Below, piece by piece: positions 51,201 through 61,921 of a stretch of 64,000 nt of DNA. The notes under the pieces were generated by a model. That model made no database searches. It saw only the letters and a list, made by a program, of their open reading frames with translations, and was not told the DNA's origin. This stretch comes from Pseudomonas plecoglossicida NBRC 103162 = DSM 15088 (GTDB taxonomy: Bacteria; Pseudomonadota; Gammaproteobacteria; Pseudomonadales; Pseudomonadaceae). Where the stretch lies: positions 109,894-173,893 of the forward strand of contig NZ_BBIV01000012.1 in NCBI RefSeq assembly GCF_000730665.1. Reading direction: 5' to 3'. The position numbers were made by a program, and so were the translations under genes. Positions within the stretch are counted from its first letter, which is position 1. Each line of letters starts with the position of its first letter.

Positions 51201-54053
51201 CAAGGCACCGAGGATTGTCCCGTTGCCAAACAACATCCTTACTTCGGTCGATTCAACCGCGCTGACTGGCTGGGTGCGCGCACCACGCTGCAACGCTGGT
51301 TCGCCGACCCTGTGGTGAACGTGCACAACATCGATCGCGGTCTGGGCAATATCTTTACCCATGACCACCTGGGCCCTTCGACCCACCAGCAAGTCGGCAT
51401 GTACGCCACCGTGCTTGCCGAGCCTGCCGGCTCCAAGTGGTACCATGCCGAAACCGGCGAGAGCTTGTACAACAGTGGCGGGCGCCAGGACGGTGGCCCG
51501 ACTTCCTGGCAAGCCGTGATCGAGACTGGTGACCTGAACGGCGACAACAAGAACGACAGTTTCCGCGAGTTCTTCCTCGGCTTCAGCGACTTCCAGCACG
51601 CCTACGAGGCCGGCGTCTACGTCGGCGCCGGCCCCGATGGCATTCCCGATGCGCAAGCCTTCCCGGCCACGGCGGACAGTTTCCGCTACGCCATCAACCC
51701 GCCTGCGCGCAAGGCGGCTGCCAACCTGCTGGAGTCTGTCGTGGAGGCTGCCAGCGGCGAGCTGCTGACATGCCCATCGCGCCCATGCCCGCAAGCGATT
51801 TCGGCTTCAGACCCTGGCATCTTCGTCGTCAACTACCGCCACGAGCCCCTGGGGCTGCGCATCTACGACCCGAACAAGGTAGCGCCGGACGGCAAGCGTG
51901 GCATGCAGGCCGATGGTCTGGCCGGTGACCTGGCCCATGCCCTGCACAACCGTACCGATCGGGCAATCCCGGCACTCAACCTGGCCCCCAGCGCGATCAT
52001 CGCGGCGACCGGCCCCACGGGAGGGGTCACGCGATTGCCCGGGCACATCAACCGGGGGGACTTGCCGGGCGACCCGTTCACGCCGATGTTGCGCACCTAT
52101 ACCGGCGACAACGTGCGCCTGCGGGTCAATGCCGGCGGCCATGAAGAAGAGCACAACGTGACACTGCACGGCGTGAAGTGGCTGCATTCGGGCAGTGGCT
52201 TCGGCAACAGCTCCAATACCGGGTGGAAGGCGTCGCAGATGGTGGCGATTTCCGAGCAGCTGGGCTTCATGGCACCGGTAGCGATGATGTCAAGTGCCGC
52301 CAGCGATACCGGCGATTACCTGTATTCCATGGATGCCTCCCTGGAGGGCTACTGGAGTGGCCTGTGGGGCATCATGCGCAACTATTCGCTCAGTCGCAGT
52401 GACCTGTTCCCGCTGCCCAACAACCCGCGGCCGGTGGCCGCGCGCAACACGGTCAATTTCAATGGCGTGTGTCCGCGCATCAGTCCCAATCCAAATGGCG
52501 TCGGCAGCCGGGCGACGGTGCAGCGCAACTATGAGGTGGTTGCAGCCCTGGCCAACGATATCCTCGCCAACCCGTTGGGCCTGGCCATCGGCGACCCAGC
52601 GGGTACCGGCCAGCATGTCGGCGGCCCGCTGAACCCGGCCGGCGGCACGCTGGTCTACAACCCGCGGCCGGTGACGGTGCCGCAGGTGACGATCTTCGAC
52701 CCTGAAGATGGCGAGACTTTCACCATTGGCGGGCAATCCGGCCCGTTGCATGACCCGACGGCTATCCTCTACGTGCGCAAGGCCGATCTCGATCCGGTCA
52801 CAGGCAAGCTCAAACCTGGGGTACCCGTAGAGCCGCTGGTGTTGCGCGCCGCCGCTGGCGACTGCATCAACATCACCCTGGAGAACCGCCTGCCATTGGT
52901 GATGCCGGACCTGCCGAACTTCGCGGTGATGCAAGGCACGGTCAAGCGTGACCGTGCCGGGTCGCAAGGCTCGACCACCTTCAACAACAACCTGATGCGG
53001 CCCTCCAGTCACGTTGGCCTGCACGCCCAGTTGCTGACCTACGACGTCAGCAAGTCGGATGGCTTCAACGTCGGCAGCAACCCGGTGCAGACGGTGGCGC
53101 CGCGGGCAGGCAACACGGGCGCCTGGCCAAGCCGGACCTATCAGTACTACGCCGGCCACCTGGAGCGCGCCGGTCAGCCGGTGGCGTCGCAACTGGGGCG
53201 CAACGTCGACATGATCGAGGCGACCCCCATCGAGTTCGGTGGCCTCAACCTGATGCCGGCCGACCCGATCAAGCAACCGCAAAAAGGCCTGGTGGCGGCC
53301 ATGTCGGTGATGCCGACGGGGGCCACCTGGCACGAGGACGCCGCGTCCAGGGCGTCGGTCACGGTGCAGGCCCCGGGCTCTAGCCTTTATCGCGACTTCA
53401 TCATGGTCTGGCAGAAGTCCCTGAACATGCGCTGGGCCAACGGCCTGCCAGTGGAGAACATGTCGTCCGAAGGGCCGGGTGTTCCCAACGACCCGAAAGA
53501 CAACTCGGACATGGCCATCAACTACAAGAGCGAGCCCCTGTGGTACCGATTCGCCCGTGCGCCTGACGCACCGTTCGGCCAGGCGGGTGGCAACGGCCTG
53601 GGCGCAGTCCCGAACGCCCACATGGCTTACAGCAATGCCCTGGTCGGTGGCGACCCGGTCACACCGATACTGAGGGTCAGACCCGGGCAGCCGTTCCGCA
53701 CCCATGTGCTGATGCCTTCGGGTGGCAGCCGTGGGGCGACCTTCCAGGTCGACGGCCATGTGTGGGCATTCAACCCGTTCCAGGCCGAACGGGTGGACCT
53801 CTGGGGCTACCCCATGAAAGAGGCGGGAATTGGCTCGGTGCGCTTTGGCTACAACCCCATGGCCATGTATATCGGCGCCCAGGAAAGCGTATTGCCGGCA
53901 GCACATTTCAGCTTCATGTTCCCCAGTGCCGGTGGCGCCAACGCGGTACCTGGCGACTACCTGTATCGGGACTATGCGGCGTTCGGCAATCTGGGCGGTA
54001 TGTGGGGGCTGCTGCGGGTCAGCGACGAGCCTGCGCCGACCTCTGCGCAGTGA
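48225..54053 (+). CDS. Giant secreted multicopper oxidase, MofA/McoA/MnxG-type candidate Mn(II) oxidase
   Basis: A 1942-residue protein. The N-terminal hydrophobic stretch ending LAEAA is a signal peptide. Several cupredoxin-like domains follow. Copper motifs are clear: HVFHLHGHQW (484-493) and HCHFYPHFAQGM (538-549, type 1/type 3 ligands), HIHLPKW (943-949) and THDHLGPSTHQQ (1045-1056). A DLNGDNKND loop at 1103-1111 looks like a Ca-binding EF-hand loop. Size and the start of the mature region (ANVVAIDQPLMFNRLGAHNPNGMMYALRGDVV) are those of the large bacterial oxidases linked to Mn(II) oxidation in Leptothrix (MofA) and P. putida GB-1 (McoA, MnxG). Substrate is inferred from family. Confidence 0.9.
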   Translation: MTCAPMHAQIDLDRIRCWLRRPHGLALLAGVWLGGGELAEAAVQCQRTLVANVVAIDQPLMFNRLGAHNPNGMMYALRGDVVDANGVLITQGGSATPGQVTLRPDKRPRPLVLRVAAGDCLTVNLQNLLAFQANPNGQGADHENAANGELHVDAQVADRHVGFQVNGLQAFASINDISANSGRNDNTLLAPGQSRSYTLYAEREGTFAATSYGATFGSEGSSGNVGNGLFAQVVVLPKGGQAYHNTVTEEDMRLATRGRTPAGQPVIDYQARYPVLEPWITEGKAGKPILNMVDGNEIIASNVDAVVMGPNADGSFPPSTYPLESQGKRNPSLPNRLEPFRDFAAVFHDQSAVVQAFPGFWADPVFGQMLDPTRDAFMVNYGSGGMGAEVIANRVGVGPMHDCLSCAYEEFFLSAHTTGDIAMQVDVPANIGLELLTPGQVPPADRVGIKASMALYPAEPSNVAHSYLGDAVKVRNISVGYEQHVFHLHGHQWLFNPNDDNSDYMDAQGVGPGSGYTYEIANGGSGNRNRVVGDAIYHCHFYPHFAQGMWAMWRIHDVFEEGTRLAVTQQGNNDFHAQPFALRSGLPAAGARALPDGEIVAGTPIPAVVPLPGKALPPMPGKVVVIPKMSGEAPNAAQEPDDHSQAPAAQKVVGSLALVDRSEANRNADGSLKNPGYPFWIGGVESTVGQRPPTPPLDMLDAQKAAALKDSGNALWAALDPAQAGGWDGGLPRHGLDGWAAGGEAHVTTSLLDMSKALERAKPVYFPEEGTEVEQSAMAFHAKPSHASFAVLPSGQLLPRDFLTNGGPPVAGAPFFEPCMDDRQKRLTRSAGAGSFNSGERLDAQSFSGASMFSADHPRVYKGANIQFDAVFNKIGYHFPQTRILTLWEDAWPVINKQRPPEPLVMRMNTFDCTMYQHTNLVPSVYELDDYQVRTPTDVIGQHIHLPKWDLTAADGSANGWNYEDGVLSPSTVVERIHAIRRFNDCQDGDPRQGTEDCPVAKQHPYFGRFNRADWLGARTTLQRWFADPVVNVHNIDRGLGNIFTHDHLGPSTHQQVGMYATVLAEPAGSKWYHAETGESLYNSGGRQDGGPTSWQAVIETGDLNGDNKNDSFREFFLGFSDFQHAYEAGVYVGAGPDGIPDAQAFPATADSFRYAINPPARKAAANLLESVVEAASGELLTCPSRPCPQAISASDPGIFVVNYRHEPLGLRIYDPNKVAPDGKRGMQADGLAGDLAHALHNRTDRAIPALNLAPSAIIAATGPTGGVTRLPGHINRGDLPGDPFTPMLRTYTGDNVRLRVNAGGHEEEHNVTLHGVKWLHSGSGFGNSSNTGWKASQMVAISEQLGFMAPVAMMSSAASDTGDYLYSMDASLEGYWSGLWGIMRNYSLSRSDLFPLPNNPRPVAARNTVNFNGVCPRISPNPNGVGSRATVQRNYEVVAALANDILANPLGLAIGDPAGTGQHVGGPLNPAGGTLVYNPRPVTVPQVTIFDPEDGETFTIGGQSGPLHDPTAILYVRKADLDPVTGKLKPGVPVEPLVLRAAAGDCINITLENRLPLVMPDLPNFAVMQGTVKRDRAGSQGSTTFNNNLMRPSSHVGLHAQLLTYDVSKSDGFNVGSNPVQTVAPRAGNTGAWPSRTYQYYAGHLERAGQPVASQLGRNVDMIEATPIEFGGLNLMPADPIKQPQKGLVAAMSVMPTGATWHEDAASRASVTVQAPGSSLYRDFIMVWQKSLNMRWANGLPVENMSSEGPGVPNDPKDNSDMAINYKSEPLWYRFARAPDAPFGQAGGNGLGAVPNAHMAYSNALVGGDPVTPILRVRPGQPFRTHVLMPSGGSRGATFQVDGHVWAFNPFQAERVDLWGYPMKEAGIGSVRFGYNPMAMYIGAQESVLPAAHFSFMFPSAGGANAVPGDYLYRDYAAFGNLGGMWGLLRVSDEPAPTSAQ

Positions 54054-54143
54054 CTGGTTTACCTGTACAGGAGGGGAGAACGGGTGGTTTGCGGACGTAA
54101 CAGGTCAATGGCTGGATGAAAAATTCCATGCCCATTCGACAAC

Positions 54144-54512
54144 CTAGGCTTGGCGACGGATGTTGCCAATCTGACGCAGGCTCAGGCCGTACTTGTCGGC
54201 CAACAGACTACGTGACAGGCCATCTGCACTTTCTTTCTGAATTTGCAGATTGCGTAGCTGGCGCAAGAAGTGATCTGCCTTGGGAATTTCCAGGGCGACA
54301 CCGGCAAAACGTTTGATCAGCGCATCCAGCGCTTCGCCGGGTAGCAGTTCGGCCAGTTTGCTGCGGTCGCGGTGCTTGGGAATGTACTTGGGCCGGCCAC
54401 CAAATGCGCAGGTCAGCTGATAGGCGTTTTCGATACCGATGCATTCGATCAGGGCCTGCAACGAATGTGGCAGTTGGCTGGTGTCGATGGCGGAAAGATC
54501 TGGAAATTCCAT
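54144..54512 (-). CDS. Mor transcription activator-family protein (phage Mu Mor-like)
   Basis: A 122-residue protein ending in a helix-turn-helix (ADGLSRSLLADKYGLSLRQIGNIRR, residues about 95-119). The central GRPKYIPKHRDRS loop and overall length fit Mor/C middle-operon activators of Mu-like phages. GAGGAAG precedes the ATG at 54512. No other phage gene is visible nearby, so it is either a domesticated regulator or a prophage remnant. It is convergent with the multicopper oxidase gene. Confidence 0.85.
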   Translation of the reverse strand: MEFPDLSAIDTSQLPHSLQALIECIGIENAYQLTCAFGGRPKYIPKHRDRSKLAELLPGEALDALIKRFAGVALEIPKADHFLRQLRNLQIQKESADGLSRSLLADKYGLSLRQIGNIRRQA

Positions 54513-54945
54513 GTGAGGCTTCCTCGCGAGAGATGGGGCACGACTGCTTCGAAGATCCGTATTGGCGGGTTGGGGGTGGCCAGCGGTGCAGTGTCGTTGG
54601 CGTAGATTGATTCTCAGTGAGCGAGGAAGGCTGTCGCTAGGCGCCAAGTGGGCTGCTGGTTGTAGCCTCGGTGTGCGGGTGTTGCAGGAAGCGAGTTGTT
54701 TGCTTGTGGGACATCTCTTCAGCAATGCCTTGCAAGCCTTGAAGTCTCGTGAGGTGGACTTTCCTTCAGACGCAAGGGTGCCTGACCCTCTGATTACAGC
54801 GACCGTTCGGCCGCAACGTTTCGGATGTCGATGGCGTGAGTGGGAAGGGGCAAGCAGGAAATTCAGCGCCGGTAGGCGAGGGCGTTGTATCATGGCGACC
54901 GCTCGTTGCGATCCATTTTGACTCTGATGTTGCAAGGACCTTTCA
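54513..54945. other. Intergenic region with no recognised gene
   Basis: 433 bases between the divergent Mor-like and small membrane protein genes. Several short open frames exist but none has a ribosome-binding site or family features. Both promoters should lie here. Confidence 0.55.
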
Positions 54946-55134
54946 ATGACACACGTGCAGCGCCTCAAATATTCGATCCTGATCATCCTGGTGGTGCTGG
55001 GCCTCATGCTGGGCCTTTCCCACCTGCAGAAGCAGGGCACGATCAGTGAACAGACCTTCCAGATGTTGGCCATCGCCATTGCCGTGGTCGTGGTCGTGAT
55101 CAACGGGATTCTGCGGCGCAAGGTCAAGCCCTGA
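54946..55134 (+). CDS. Small two-helix membrane protein (62 aa)
   Basis: A 62-residue protein with two hydrophobic segments (YSILIILVVLGLMLGLSHL and MLAIAIAVVVVVINGIL) joined by a short polar loop, and a basic C-terminus RRKVKP. AAGGAC precedes the ATG. Function is not recognised. Its stop is 36 bases from the stop of the convergent Fur-like gene. Confidence 0.78.
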   Translation: MTHVQRLKYSILIILVVLGLMLGLSHLQKQGTISEQTFQMLAIAIAVVVVVINGILRRKVKP

Positions 55135-55170
55135 TGCCTGCCGGCCAGCCAGCACTGGCCGGCCATGCCT

Positions 55171-55533
55171 TCAACGCTCCAGCATGGCGCGCGCCTGTGG
55201 GTCGAGGCTGTAGCATTTGTCGCTGCCAAGGCTGATCACGCCTTCGCTGCAGAGGCGCTTGAGGACCTCGCGCACGCTGAGGAACGACAACGGAATGTCC
55301 AGCTGCTCCAGCTGTGCGTGCACCCCGCGCACGCCAATGCTGCGACCTGCGCGATCGGCACTGCGCAGCGCGTCGATCACCTTCAGGCGTATCAGGCTCG
55401 TGCGCAAGCCATAGGCACGCAACAGCTCGCGGATCTGCTCGTTGCCGACACGCTCGTCCCCGCAGGCATCCTGGCCCTGGGTCACCTTGGCCGGGCTGTG
55501 GCCGGCATGCATCGAGGGTTGCGGGTTGTACAT
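55171..55533 (-). CDS. Fur-family-like winged-helix protein lacking the metal ligands
   Basis: A 120-residue protein. Residues about 30-110 read as a Fur-type winged helix (IRELLRAYGLRTSLIRLKVIDALRSAD, then GVRGVHAQLEQLDIPLSFLSVREVLKRLCSEGVI). The C-terminal dimerisation domain and the His/Cys metal sites of true Fur/Zur are absent. It may act as a metal-independent regulator or a modifier of Fur. AAGGAG is 7 bases upstream. Target genes are unknown. Confidence 0.72.
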   Translation of the reverse strand: MYNPQPSMHAGHSPAKVTQGQDACGDERVGNEQIRELLRAYGLRTSLIRLKVIDALRSADRAGRSIGVRGVHAQLEQLDIPLSFLSVREVLKRLCSEGVISLGSDKCYSLDPQARAMLER

Positions 55534-55925
55534 GTGAATGCTCCTTTTCGTCGTCTGTCCCGAAATGTGGGTGCTTCATTTACTAGGACGAATGAGATCG
55601 GCAAATCTGCAGCGTTCGCGAAAAAAAGTTCGTGTGCCGATCTTCAGGAGGACGTTTGTCGGGCCTCTTGTGCGTAAAAATTCATTCCACGCAGGGTCCT
55701 GGAGTTGCCGCGTCGCTTCGATCGCAGTTCAAGGCTGACCCGGAGTGTCGGCAGTATGTGATCAGCGAGGGGGCAAGGGGACGGTGGCCAGTACAGGCCT
55801 GAGTATCAGGCCTGTACTGGCCTTATCGCCGGCAAGCCGGCTCCCACAGGTAGGGTGCTGATGCTGAGGCCTGTTGTGGGAGCCGGCTTGCCGGCGATGA
55901 GGCCAAAACGGCCAAGGGGTTGCCT
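55534..55925. other. Intergenic region upstream of the Fur-like gene
   Basis: 392 bases. The Fur-like promoter side has an inverted pair GATCGGCA/TGCCGATC (55596-55603, 55635-55642) around an A-rich loop. The right part carries a REP pair. No gene was found. Confidence 0.55.
55818..55903. repeat. REP pair (BIME-like)
   Basis: Two inverted GCCGGCAAGCCGGC-core palindromes downstream of lpxH. Confidence 0.87.
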
Positions 55926-56648
55926 TCAGGAAAACTCGAACGGTTCCAGCGCAAAGCCCTGGCCATCGACCTGCAGGGTCCAGCCCCGGCGGTCCCAGTC
56001 CCCCAGCACGATGCGCCGCGCAGGCGCTCCATCCACTACCAGCTTGTGGATCGCCGGGCGATGAGTGTGGCCATGCACGAGTGTCCGCACACCGTGCGCC
56101 GCCATCACCTTCGGGACTTCCTCAGGCGTGACGTCGACGATTTCGTTGTCCTTCATCCTTACCTGCGCACGGCTTTCGCTGCGCAGCTTGCGTGCCAGCT
56201 TCTGCCGCGTGGACAGCGGCAGGTGGCGCAGCACCCACAGCGTCAGCGGGTTGCGCAGGTAACGGCGCATCTTCATGTAGCCGACATCGCGGGTACACAG
56301 GGTGTCGCCATGCATCAGCAGCACCGGTTCGCCACCCAGTTCGATCACGCTGGGGTCGCTGAGCAGCGTGCAACCGGCGGCCTTGCAGAAGGCCTGGCCA
56401 ATCAGGAAGTCGCGGTTGCCGTGCATCAGGTACACCGCCGTGCCGCTGTCGCTCAGCCGGCGCAGGGCCTGGCAGATCGACTGCTGGAAAGGCGTCATGG
56501 CATCGTCGCCGATCCACGCTTCGAAGAAGTCGCCCAGGATGTACAGGGCTTGTGCATGCCGCGCGCGGCCGTCGAGCAGATCAAGAAACGCCCGGGTAAT
56601 GTCCGGGCGCTCTTCTTGCAGGTGCAGATCGGAGATCAGCAGTATCAC
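55926..56648 (-). CDS. lpxH: UDP-2,3-diacylglucosamine diphosphatase
   Basis: A 240-residue metallophosphoesterase with DLHL (residues 7-10), [11 protein letters not shown] (about 40-50), GNRDFLIG (about 79) and HGDTLCT (about 114) metal-binding motifs, and the C-terminal [10 protein letters not shown]. It hydrolyses UDP-2,3-diacylglucosamine to lipid X in lipid A synthesis at the inner face of the cytoplasmic membrane. It overlaps ppiB by 4 bases, so the two form an operon, an order I know from pseudomonads. Confidence 0.95.
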   Translation of the reverse strand: MILLISDLHLQEERPDITRAFLDLLDGRARHAQALYILGDFFEAWIGDDAMTPFQQSICQALRRLSDSGTAVYLMHGNRDFLIGQAFCKAAGCTLLSDPSVIELGGEPVLLMHGDTLCTRDVGYMKMRRYLRNPLTLWVLRHLPLSTRQKLARKLRSESRAQVRMKDNEIVDVTPEEVPKVMAAHGVRTLVHGHTHRPAIHKLVVDGAPARRIVLGDWDRRGWTLQVDGQGFALEPFEFS

Positions 56649-57145
56649 TCAATGATCTCGGCTTTCTCGATGATCATGTCGTCCTTCGGCACGTCCTGGT
56701 GGCCAGCCTTGGAACCGGTGGCGACCTTCTCGATGGCATCGACCACTTCACGGCCTTCGGTCACTTCGCCGAACACCGCGTAGCCCCAGCCCTGAACGTT
56801 CTTGCCGCTGTGGTTGAGGAAGTCGTTGTCGGAGGCGTTGATGAAGAACTGCGCCGAAGCGGAGTGCGGCTCCATGGTGCGGGCCATGGCGATGCTGTAC
56901 TTGGTGTTCTTCAGGCCGTTGTCGGCTTCGTTCTGGATGCTGGCGCGGGTCTTCTTCTGGCTCATGCCCGGCTCGAAGCCGCCGCCCTGGATCATGAAGC
57001 CCTTGATCACGCGGTGGAACACGGTGTTGTCGAAGTGACCATCCTTAACGTATTGAACGAAGTTCGCAACAGTTTGCGGAGCTTTCTCGGCGTTCAGTTG
57101 CAGGACGATATCGCCGTGGTTGGTGCTCAGTTTGACTTTGGACAT
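56645..57145 (-). CDS. ppiB: Peptidyl-prolyl cis-trans isomerase B (cyclophilin)
   Basis: A 166-residue cytoplasmic cyclophilin: [16 protein letters not shown] (catalytic Arg/Phe), [17 protein letters not shown] and [18 protein letters not shown]. It has no signal peptide, unlike PpiA. The start at 57145 gives the normal cyclophilin N-terminus. First gene of the ppiB-lpxH operon and divergent from glnS. Confidence 0.95.
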   Translation of the reverse strand: MSKVKLSTNHGDIVLQLNAEKAPQTVANFVQYVKDGHFDNTVFHRVIKGFMIQGGGFEPGMSQKKTRASIQNEADNGLKNTKYSIAMARTMEPHSASAQFFINASDNDFLNHSGKNVQGWGYAVFGEVTEGREVVDAIEKVATGSKAGHQDVPKDDMIIEKAEIIE

Positions 57146-57404
57146 GCTGAAATTCGCTCTTTCAAGGCATTCGGGAATTATTCGGGAATTAGGGTGCGCA
57201 GTGCGCCTGTAGTCACCTGACGCAGGATCGGGCGACCGCGACACATGGCGCGCACTGGCCATTTTGCCAGCCCGCGACAAAAAGCTTTGATAAATCACGG
57301 CAGTTTGTCCGGGGCCGGCTGTCAGCAGCTTGACTGCTTCGGCTATGATAGGCCCTTTGATTCAATCGGCCTACCCAGGCCGGACACGTGCATTCAAGGA
57401 TCCT

Positions 57405-59108
<1,704 letters not shown>

Positions 59109-59117
59109 GGAACCGCC

Positions 59118-60500
59118 GTGCTTAACATCTACAACACGCTGAGCAAGACCAAGGAAGCCTTCAAGCCGCTCGATGGCAACAAGGTGCGCATGTACGTGTG
59201 CGGCATGACCGTGTACGACTACTGCCACCTTGGCCACGGCCGCAGCATGGTGGCGTTCGACCTGGTCACCCGCTGGCTGCGCAAGAGCGGCTATGAGCTG
59301 ACCTACGTGCGCAACATCACCGACATCGACGACAAGATCATCAACCGGGCCAACGAGAACGGCGAAGCGTTCGACGCCTTGACCGCCCGCATGATCGACG
59401 CGATGCACGAAGACGAGCGCCGCCTGAACATCCTCAAGCCGGACCTGGAGCCGCGTGCCACCGACCATATCGCCGGCATGCACGCGATGATCCAGACCCT
59501 GATCGACAAGGGCTATGCCTACGCGCCGGGCAATGGCGACGTCTATTACCGGGTCGGCAAGTTCGTCGGCTACGGCAAGCTGTCGCGCAAGAAGATCGAA
59601 GACCTGCGCATCGGCGCCCGGATCGAAGTCGACGAAGCCAAGCAGGACCCGCTCGACTTCGTGCTGTGGAAGGGCGTCAAGCCGGGCGAGCCGTATTGGG
59701 ATTCGCCTTGGGGCCCTGGCCGTCCGGGCTGGCACATCGAGTGCTCGGTGATGTCCACCTGCTGCCTGGGCGAGAGCTTCGACATCCATGGCGGCGGCAG
59801 CGACCTGGAGTTCCCGCACCATGAGAACGAGATCGCCCAGAGCGAGGCCGCGACCGGCAAGCAGTACGCCAACGCCTGGATGCACTGCGGCATGATCCGC
59901 ATCAATGGCGAGAAGATGTCCAAGTCGTTGAACAACTTCTTCACCATCCGAGACGTGCTCGACAAGTATCACCCGGAGGTGGTGCGTTACCTGCTGGTGG
60001 CCAGCCACTACCGCAGTGCCATCAACTACTCCGAAGACAGCCTGCGCGACGCCAAGGGCGCCCTGGAGCGCTTCTACCACGCCCTGCGTGGCCTGCCGCG
60101 CGTGCCGGCCAAGGGGGGTGAGGAGTTCGTCGAGCGCTTCAGTGTGGCGATGAACGACGACTTCGGCACGCCTGAAGCCTGCGCCGTGTTGTTCGACCTG
60201 GTGCGCGAGATCAACCGCCTGCGTGGCAGCGACCTCGACGCCGCTGCCGGCCTGGCCGGTCGCCTGCGTGAACTGGGTGACGTGCTTGGTGTGCTGCAGC
60301 TCGAAGCCGATGACTTCCTGCGTGCGGGGGCAGAAGGCAAGGTCGATGCGGCTGAAGTCGAAGCCTTGATCCAGGCGCGCCTGCAGGCGCGTGCGGACAA
60401 GAACTGGGCGGAGTCGGACCGTATCCGCGACCAGCTGACCGCCATGGGCGTGGTGCTGGAAGACGGCAAGGGCGGCACGACCTGGCGTCTGGCTGACTGA
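59118..60500 (+). CDS. cysS: Cysteinyl-tRNA synthetase
   Basis: A 460-residue class I synthetase with the zinc/Cys site [19 protein letters not shown] (HIGH variant HLGH), ECSVMS and [11 protein letters not shown] zinc ligands, and KMSKSLNN (residues about 267-274). The start is a GTG at 59118 with GAGG upstream. It charges tRNA-Cys. Second gene of the glnS-cysS operon. Confidence 0.97.
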   Translation: MLNIYNTLSKTKEAFKPLDGNKVRMYVCGMTVYDYCHLGHGRSMVAFDLVTRWLRKSGYELTYVRNITDIDDKIINRANENGEAFDALTARMIDAMHEDERRLNILKPDLEPRATDHIAGMHAMIQTLIDKGYAYAPGNGDVYYRVGKFVGYGKLSRKKIEDLRIGARIEVDEAKQDPLDFVLWKGVKPGEPYWDSPWGPGRPGWHIECSVMSTCCLGESFDIHGGGSDLEFPHHENEIAQSEAATGKQYANAWMHCGMIRINGEKMSKSLNNFFTIRDVLDKYHPEVVRYLLVASHYRSAINYSEDSLRDAKGALERFYHALRGLPRVPAKGGEEFVERFSVAMNDDFGTPEACAVLFDLVREINRLRGSDLDAAAGLAGRLRELGDVLGVLQLEADDFLRAGAEGKVDAAEVEALIQARLQARADKNWAESDRIRDQLTAMGVVLEDGKGGTTWRLAD

Positions 60501-60503
60501 CAA

Positions 60504-60526
60504 CTGGGGCCGCTGTGCGGCCCCAG
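60504..60526. terminator. Terminator hairpin after cysS
   Basis: A CTGGGGCCGC/GCGGCCCCAG stem with a TGT loop lies between convergent stops (cysS 60500, sensor kinase 60530), followed by CTTCTATTT on the plus strand. Confidence 0.8.
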
Positions 60527-60529
60527 CTT

Positions 60530-61921
60530 CTATTTGGCCAACCCGGCCAACGGGCAATGCAACACCAGCTTGGCCCCACCCATCTCGCTCTCTCCAATCT
60601 CCAGTCCGAACCCATGCAGGTCGACGATCGCCGCGACGATCGACAACCCCAGCCCGAACCCTGGGTGCCGGTGGCCCTCGTCACTGCGATAGAACCGCTT
60701 CAACACGGCAGTCCGTTCTGCTTCAGGAATCCCCGGCCCGCTGTCCTCGATGGCAATGTGCACGCCCAGCTCGTCCTGCGTTGCGCGGATGGCCACCTGA
60801 CCCCCTTCAGGGGTGAACTTGATACCGTTGCCCACCAGGTTGGCCAGGGCCTCGAACAGCAGCTCGCGATCACCATGCAGTGCCGGCAGTTGCTCGGGCT
60901 GTTGCAGTTGCAGGCGAATGCCGCCGTCCTCGGCCAGGGGCAGGTAGAAATCATGCAGTTCCACCAGCAGCTCATGCGGATCGAGCTCGACGAAACCGGC
61001 GCGGCGCTGTCGATCTTCCAGCTCGCTGATGCGCAACAGCCCGCGAAACCGTGCCATCAAGGTGTCGGTCTCGCCGATGGCCTGGTCCAGCGCCTCGGCT
61101 TGTGCTGAGTCCGCTTCGCTCTGCTGACGGATGCGGTACAGCTGTGCGCGCAGGCGGGTAAGGGGCGTGCGCAGGTCATGGGCAATGTTGTCGCAGACCC
61201 CTTTGACCTCGTGCATCAGCCGCTCGATACGGTCGAGCATGGCATTGACGATGGCCGCCAGCATGTCCAGTTCGTCGCGCCGTGCCGACAGCGGCAGGCG
61301 GTGGGTGAGATCGCCGGCGACGATCAGCTCGGCCTGGGCCTGGATCGCACGAATGCGCTTGAGTGGCCGGCGGCGCAGCAGGTACCAGCCGGCAAAGCCA
61401 GGGATCAGGGTGAGCGAAATGCCCCATAGCAGCGCATGCAGGATGATGCGGGTGACCACGAACAGCGAGCCGTTGTCGCGGAACAGCACCAGCCAGCGGC
61501 CGTCCTGCACCTTGATCGCCACGGCGTCGCAGCTGTCGCGCGGCATGTGCGGGTCATCGGCGTCCAGGCAGCGCTTGAGTTCGTGCACCTTGCCGTCCAG
61601 GCCAAGGCCCGGTGGAATGGCGCGGATGCGCCCGCCGACCGGGTTGAGCTGGGCATCGAACAGGCCATAGGCGTCGAAGGCCCGTTCCTCGAAGGCCTGG
61701 CTGGCGATCAGGGCGTCGTCCAGCTGTTTGCCACTCATGTGGGCGAACAGGTGCTGGCGCTGCAGCATGGAGTGGCGGGTGAGTTTGTTCAGGTAGCTGG
61801 AGACCTCGAAGTACAGCACCCCCATGAGGATGCTGCTCCAGGCCACGAAGAGGAAGCTGTACAGCGCCAGCAAACGGCTGGTCGAGGAACTCCAGCCCTT
61901 AGACGGGTTCAGCAATGGCAT
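60530..61921 (-). CDS. Two-component sensor histidine kinase
   Basis: A 463-residue protein. Two transmembrane helices (about residues 15-37 and 155-180) flank a periplasmic sensor loop. A HAMP domain follows (RRRPLKRIRAIQAQAELIVAGDL), then the H-box DNIAHDLRTPLTRLRAQL (phospho-His about residue 251), and the HATPase_c N and G boxes (EALANLVGNGIKFTP, IEDSGPGIP, HPGFGLGLSIVAAI). The signal is unknown. Its start overlaps the response-regulator stop by 23 bases. Confidence 0.92.
   Translation of the reverse strand: MPLLNPSKGWSSSTSRLLALYSFLFVAWSSILMGVLYFEVSSYLNKLTRHSMLQRQHLFAHMSGKQLDDALIASQAFEERAFDAYGLFDAQLNPVGGRIRAIPPGLGLDGKVHELKRCLDADDPHMPRDSCDAVAIKVQDGRWLVLFRDNGSLFVVTRIILHALLWGISLTLIPGFAGWYLLRRRPLKRIRAIQAQAELIVAGDLTHRLPLSARRDELDMLAAIVNAMLDRIERLMHEVKGVCDNIAHDLRTPLTRLRAQLYRIRQQSEADSAQAEALDQAIGETDTLMARFRGLLRISELEDRQRRAGFVELDPHELLVELHDFYLPLAEDGGIRLQLQQPEQLPALHGDRELLFEALANLVGNGIKFTPEGGQVAIRATQDELGVHIAIEDSGPGIPEAERTAVLKRFYRSDEGHRHPGFGLGLSIVAAIVDLHGFGLEIGESEMGGAKLVLHCPLAGLAK

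Noticed and set aside
48189..51794. 1201-codon open frame opposite the multicopper oxidase
   Set aside because: Antisense shadow; the plus-strand copper motifs are conserved and the minus frame has no recognisable domain or start site.
54562..54921. 119-codon frame between the Mor-like gene and the small membrane protein
   Set aside because: No ribosome-binding site and low-complexity basic composition; no conserved pattern recognised.
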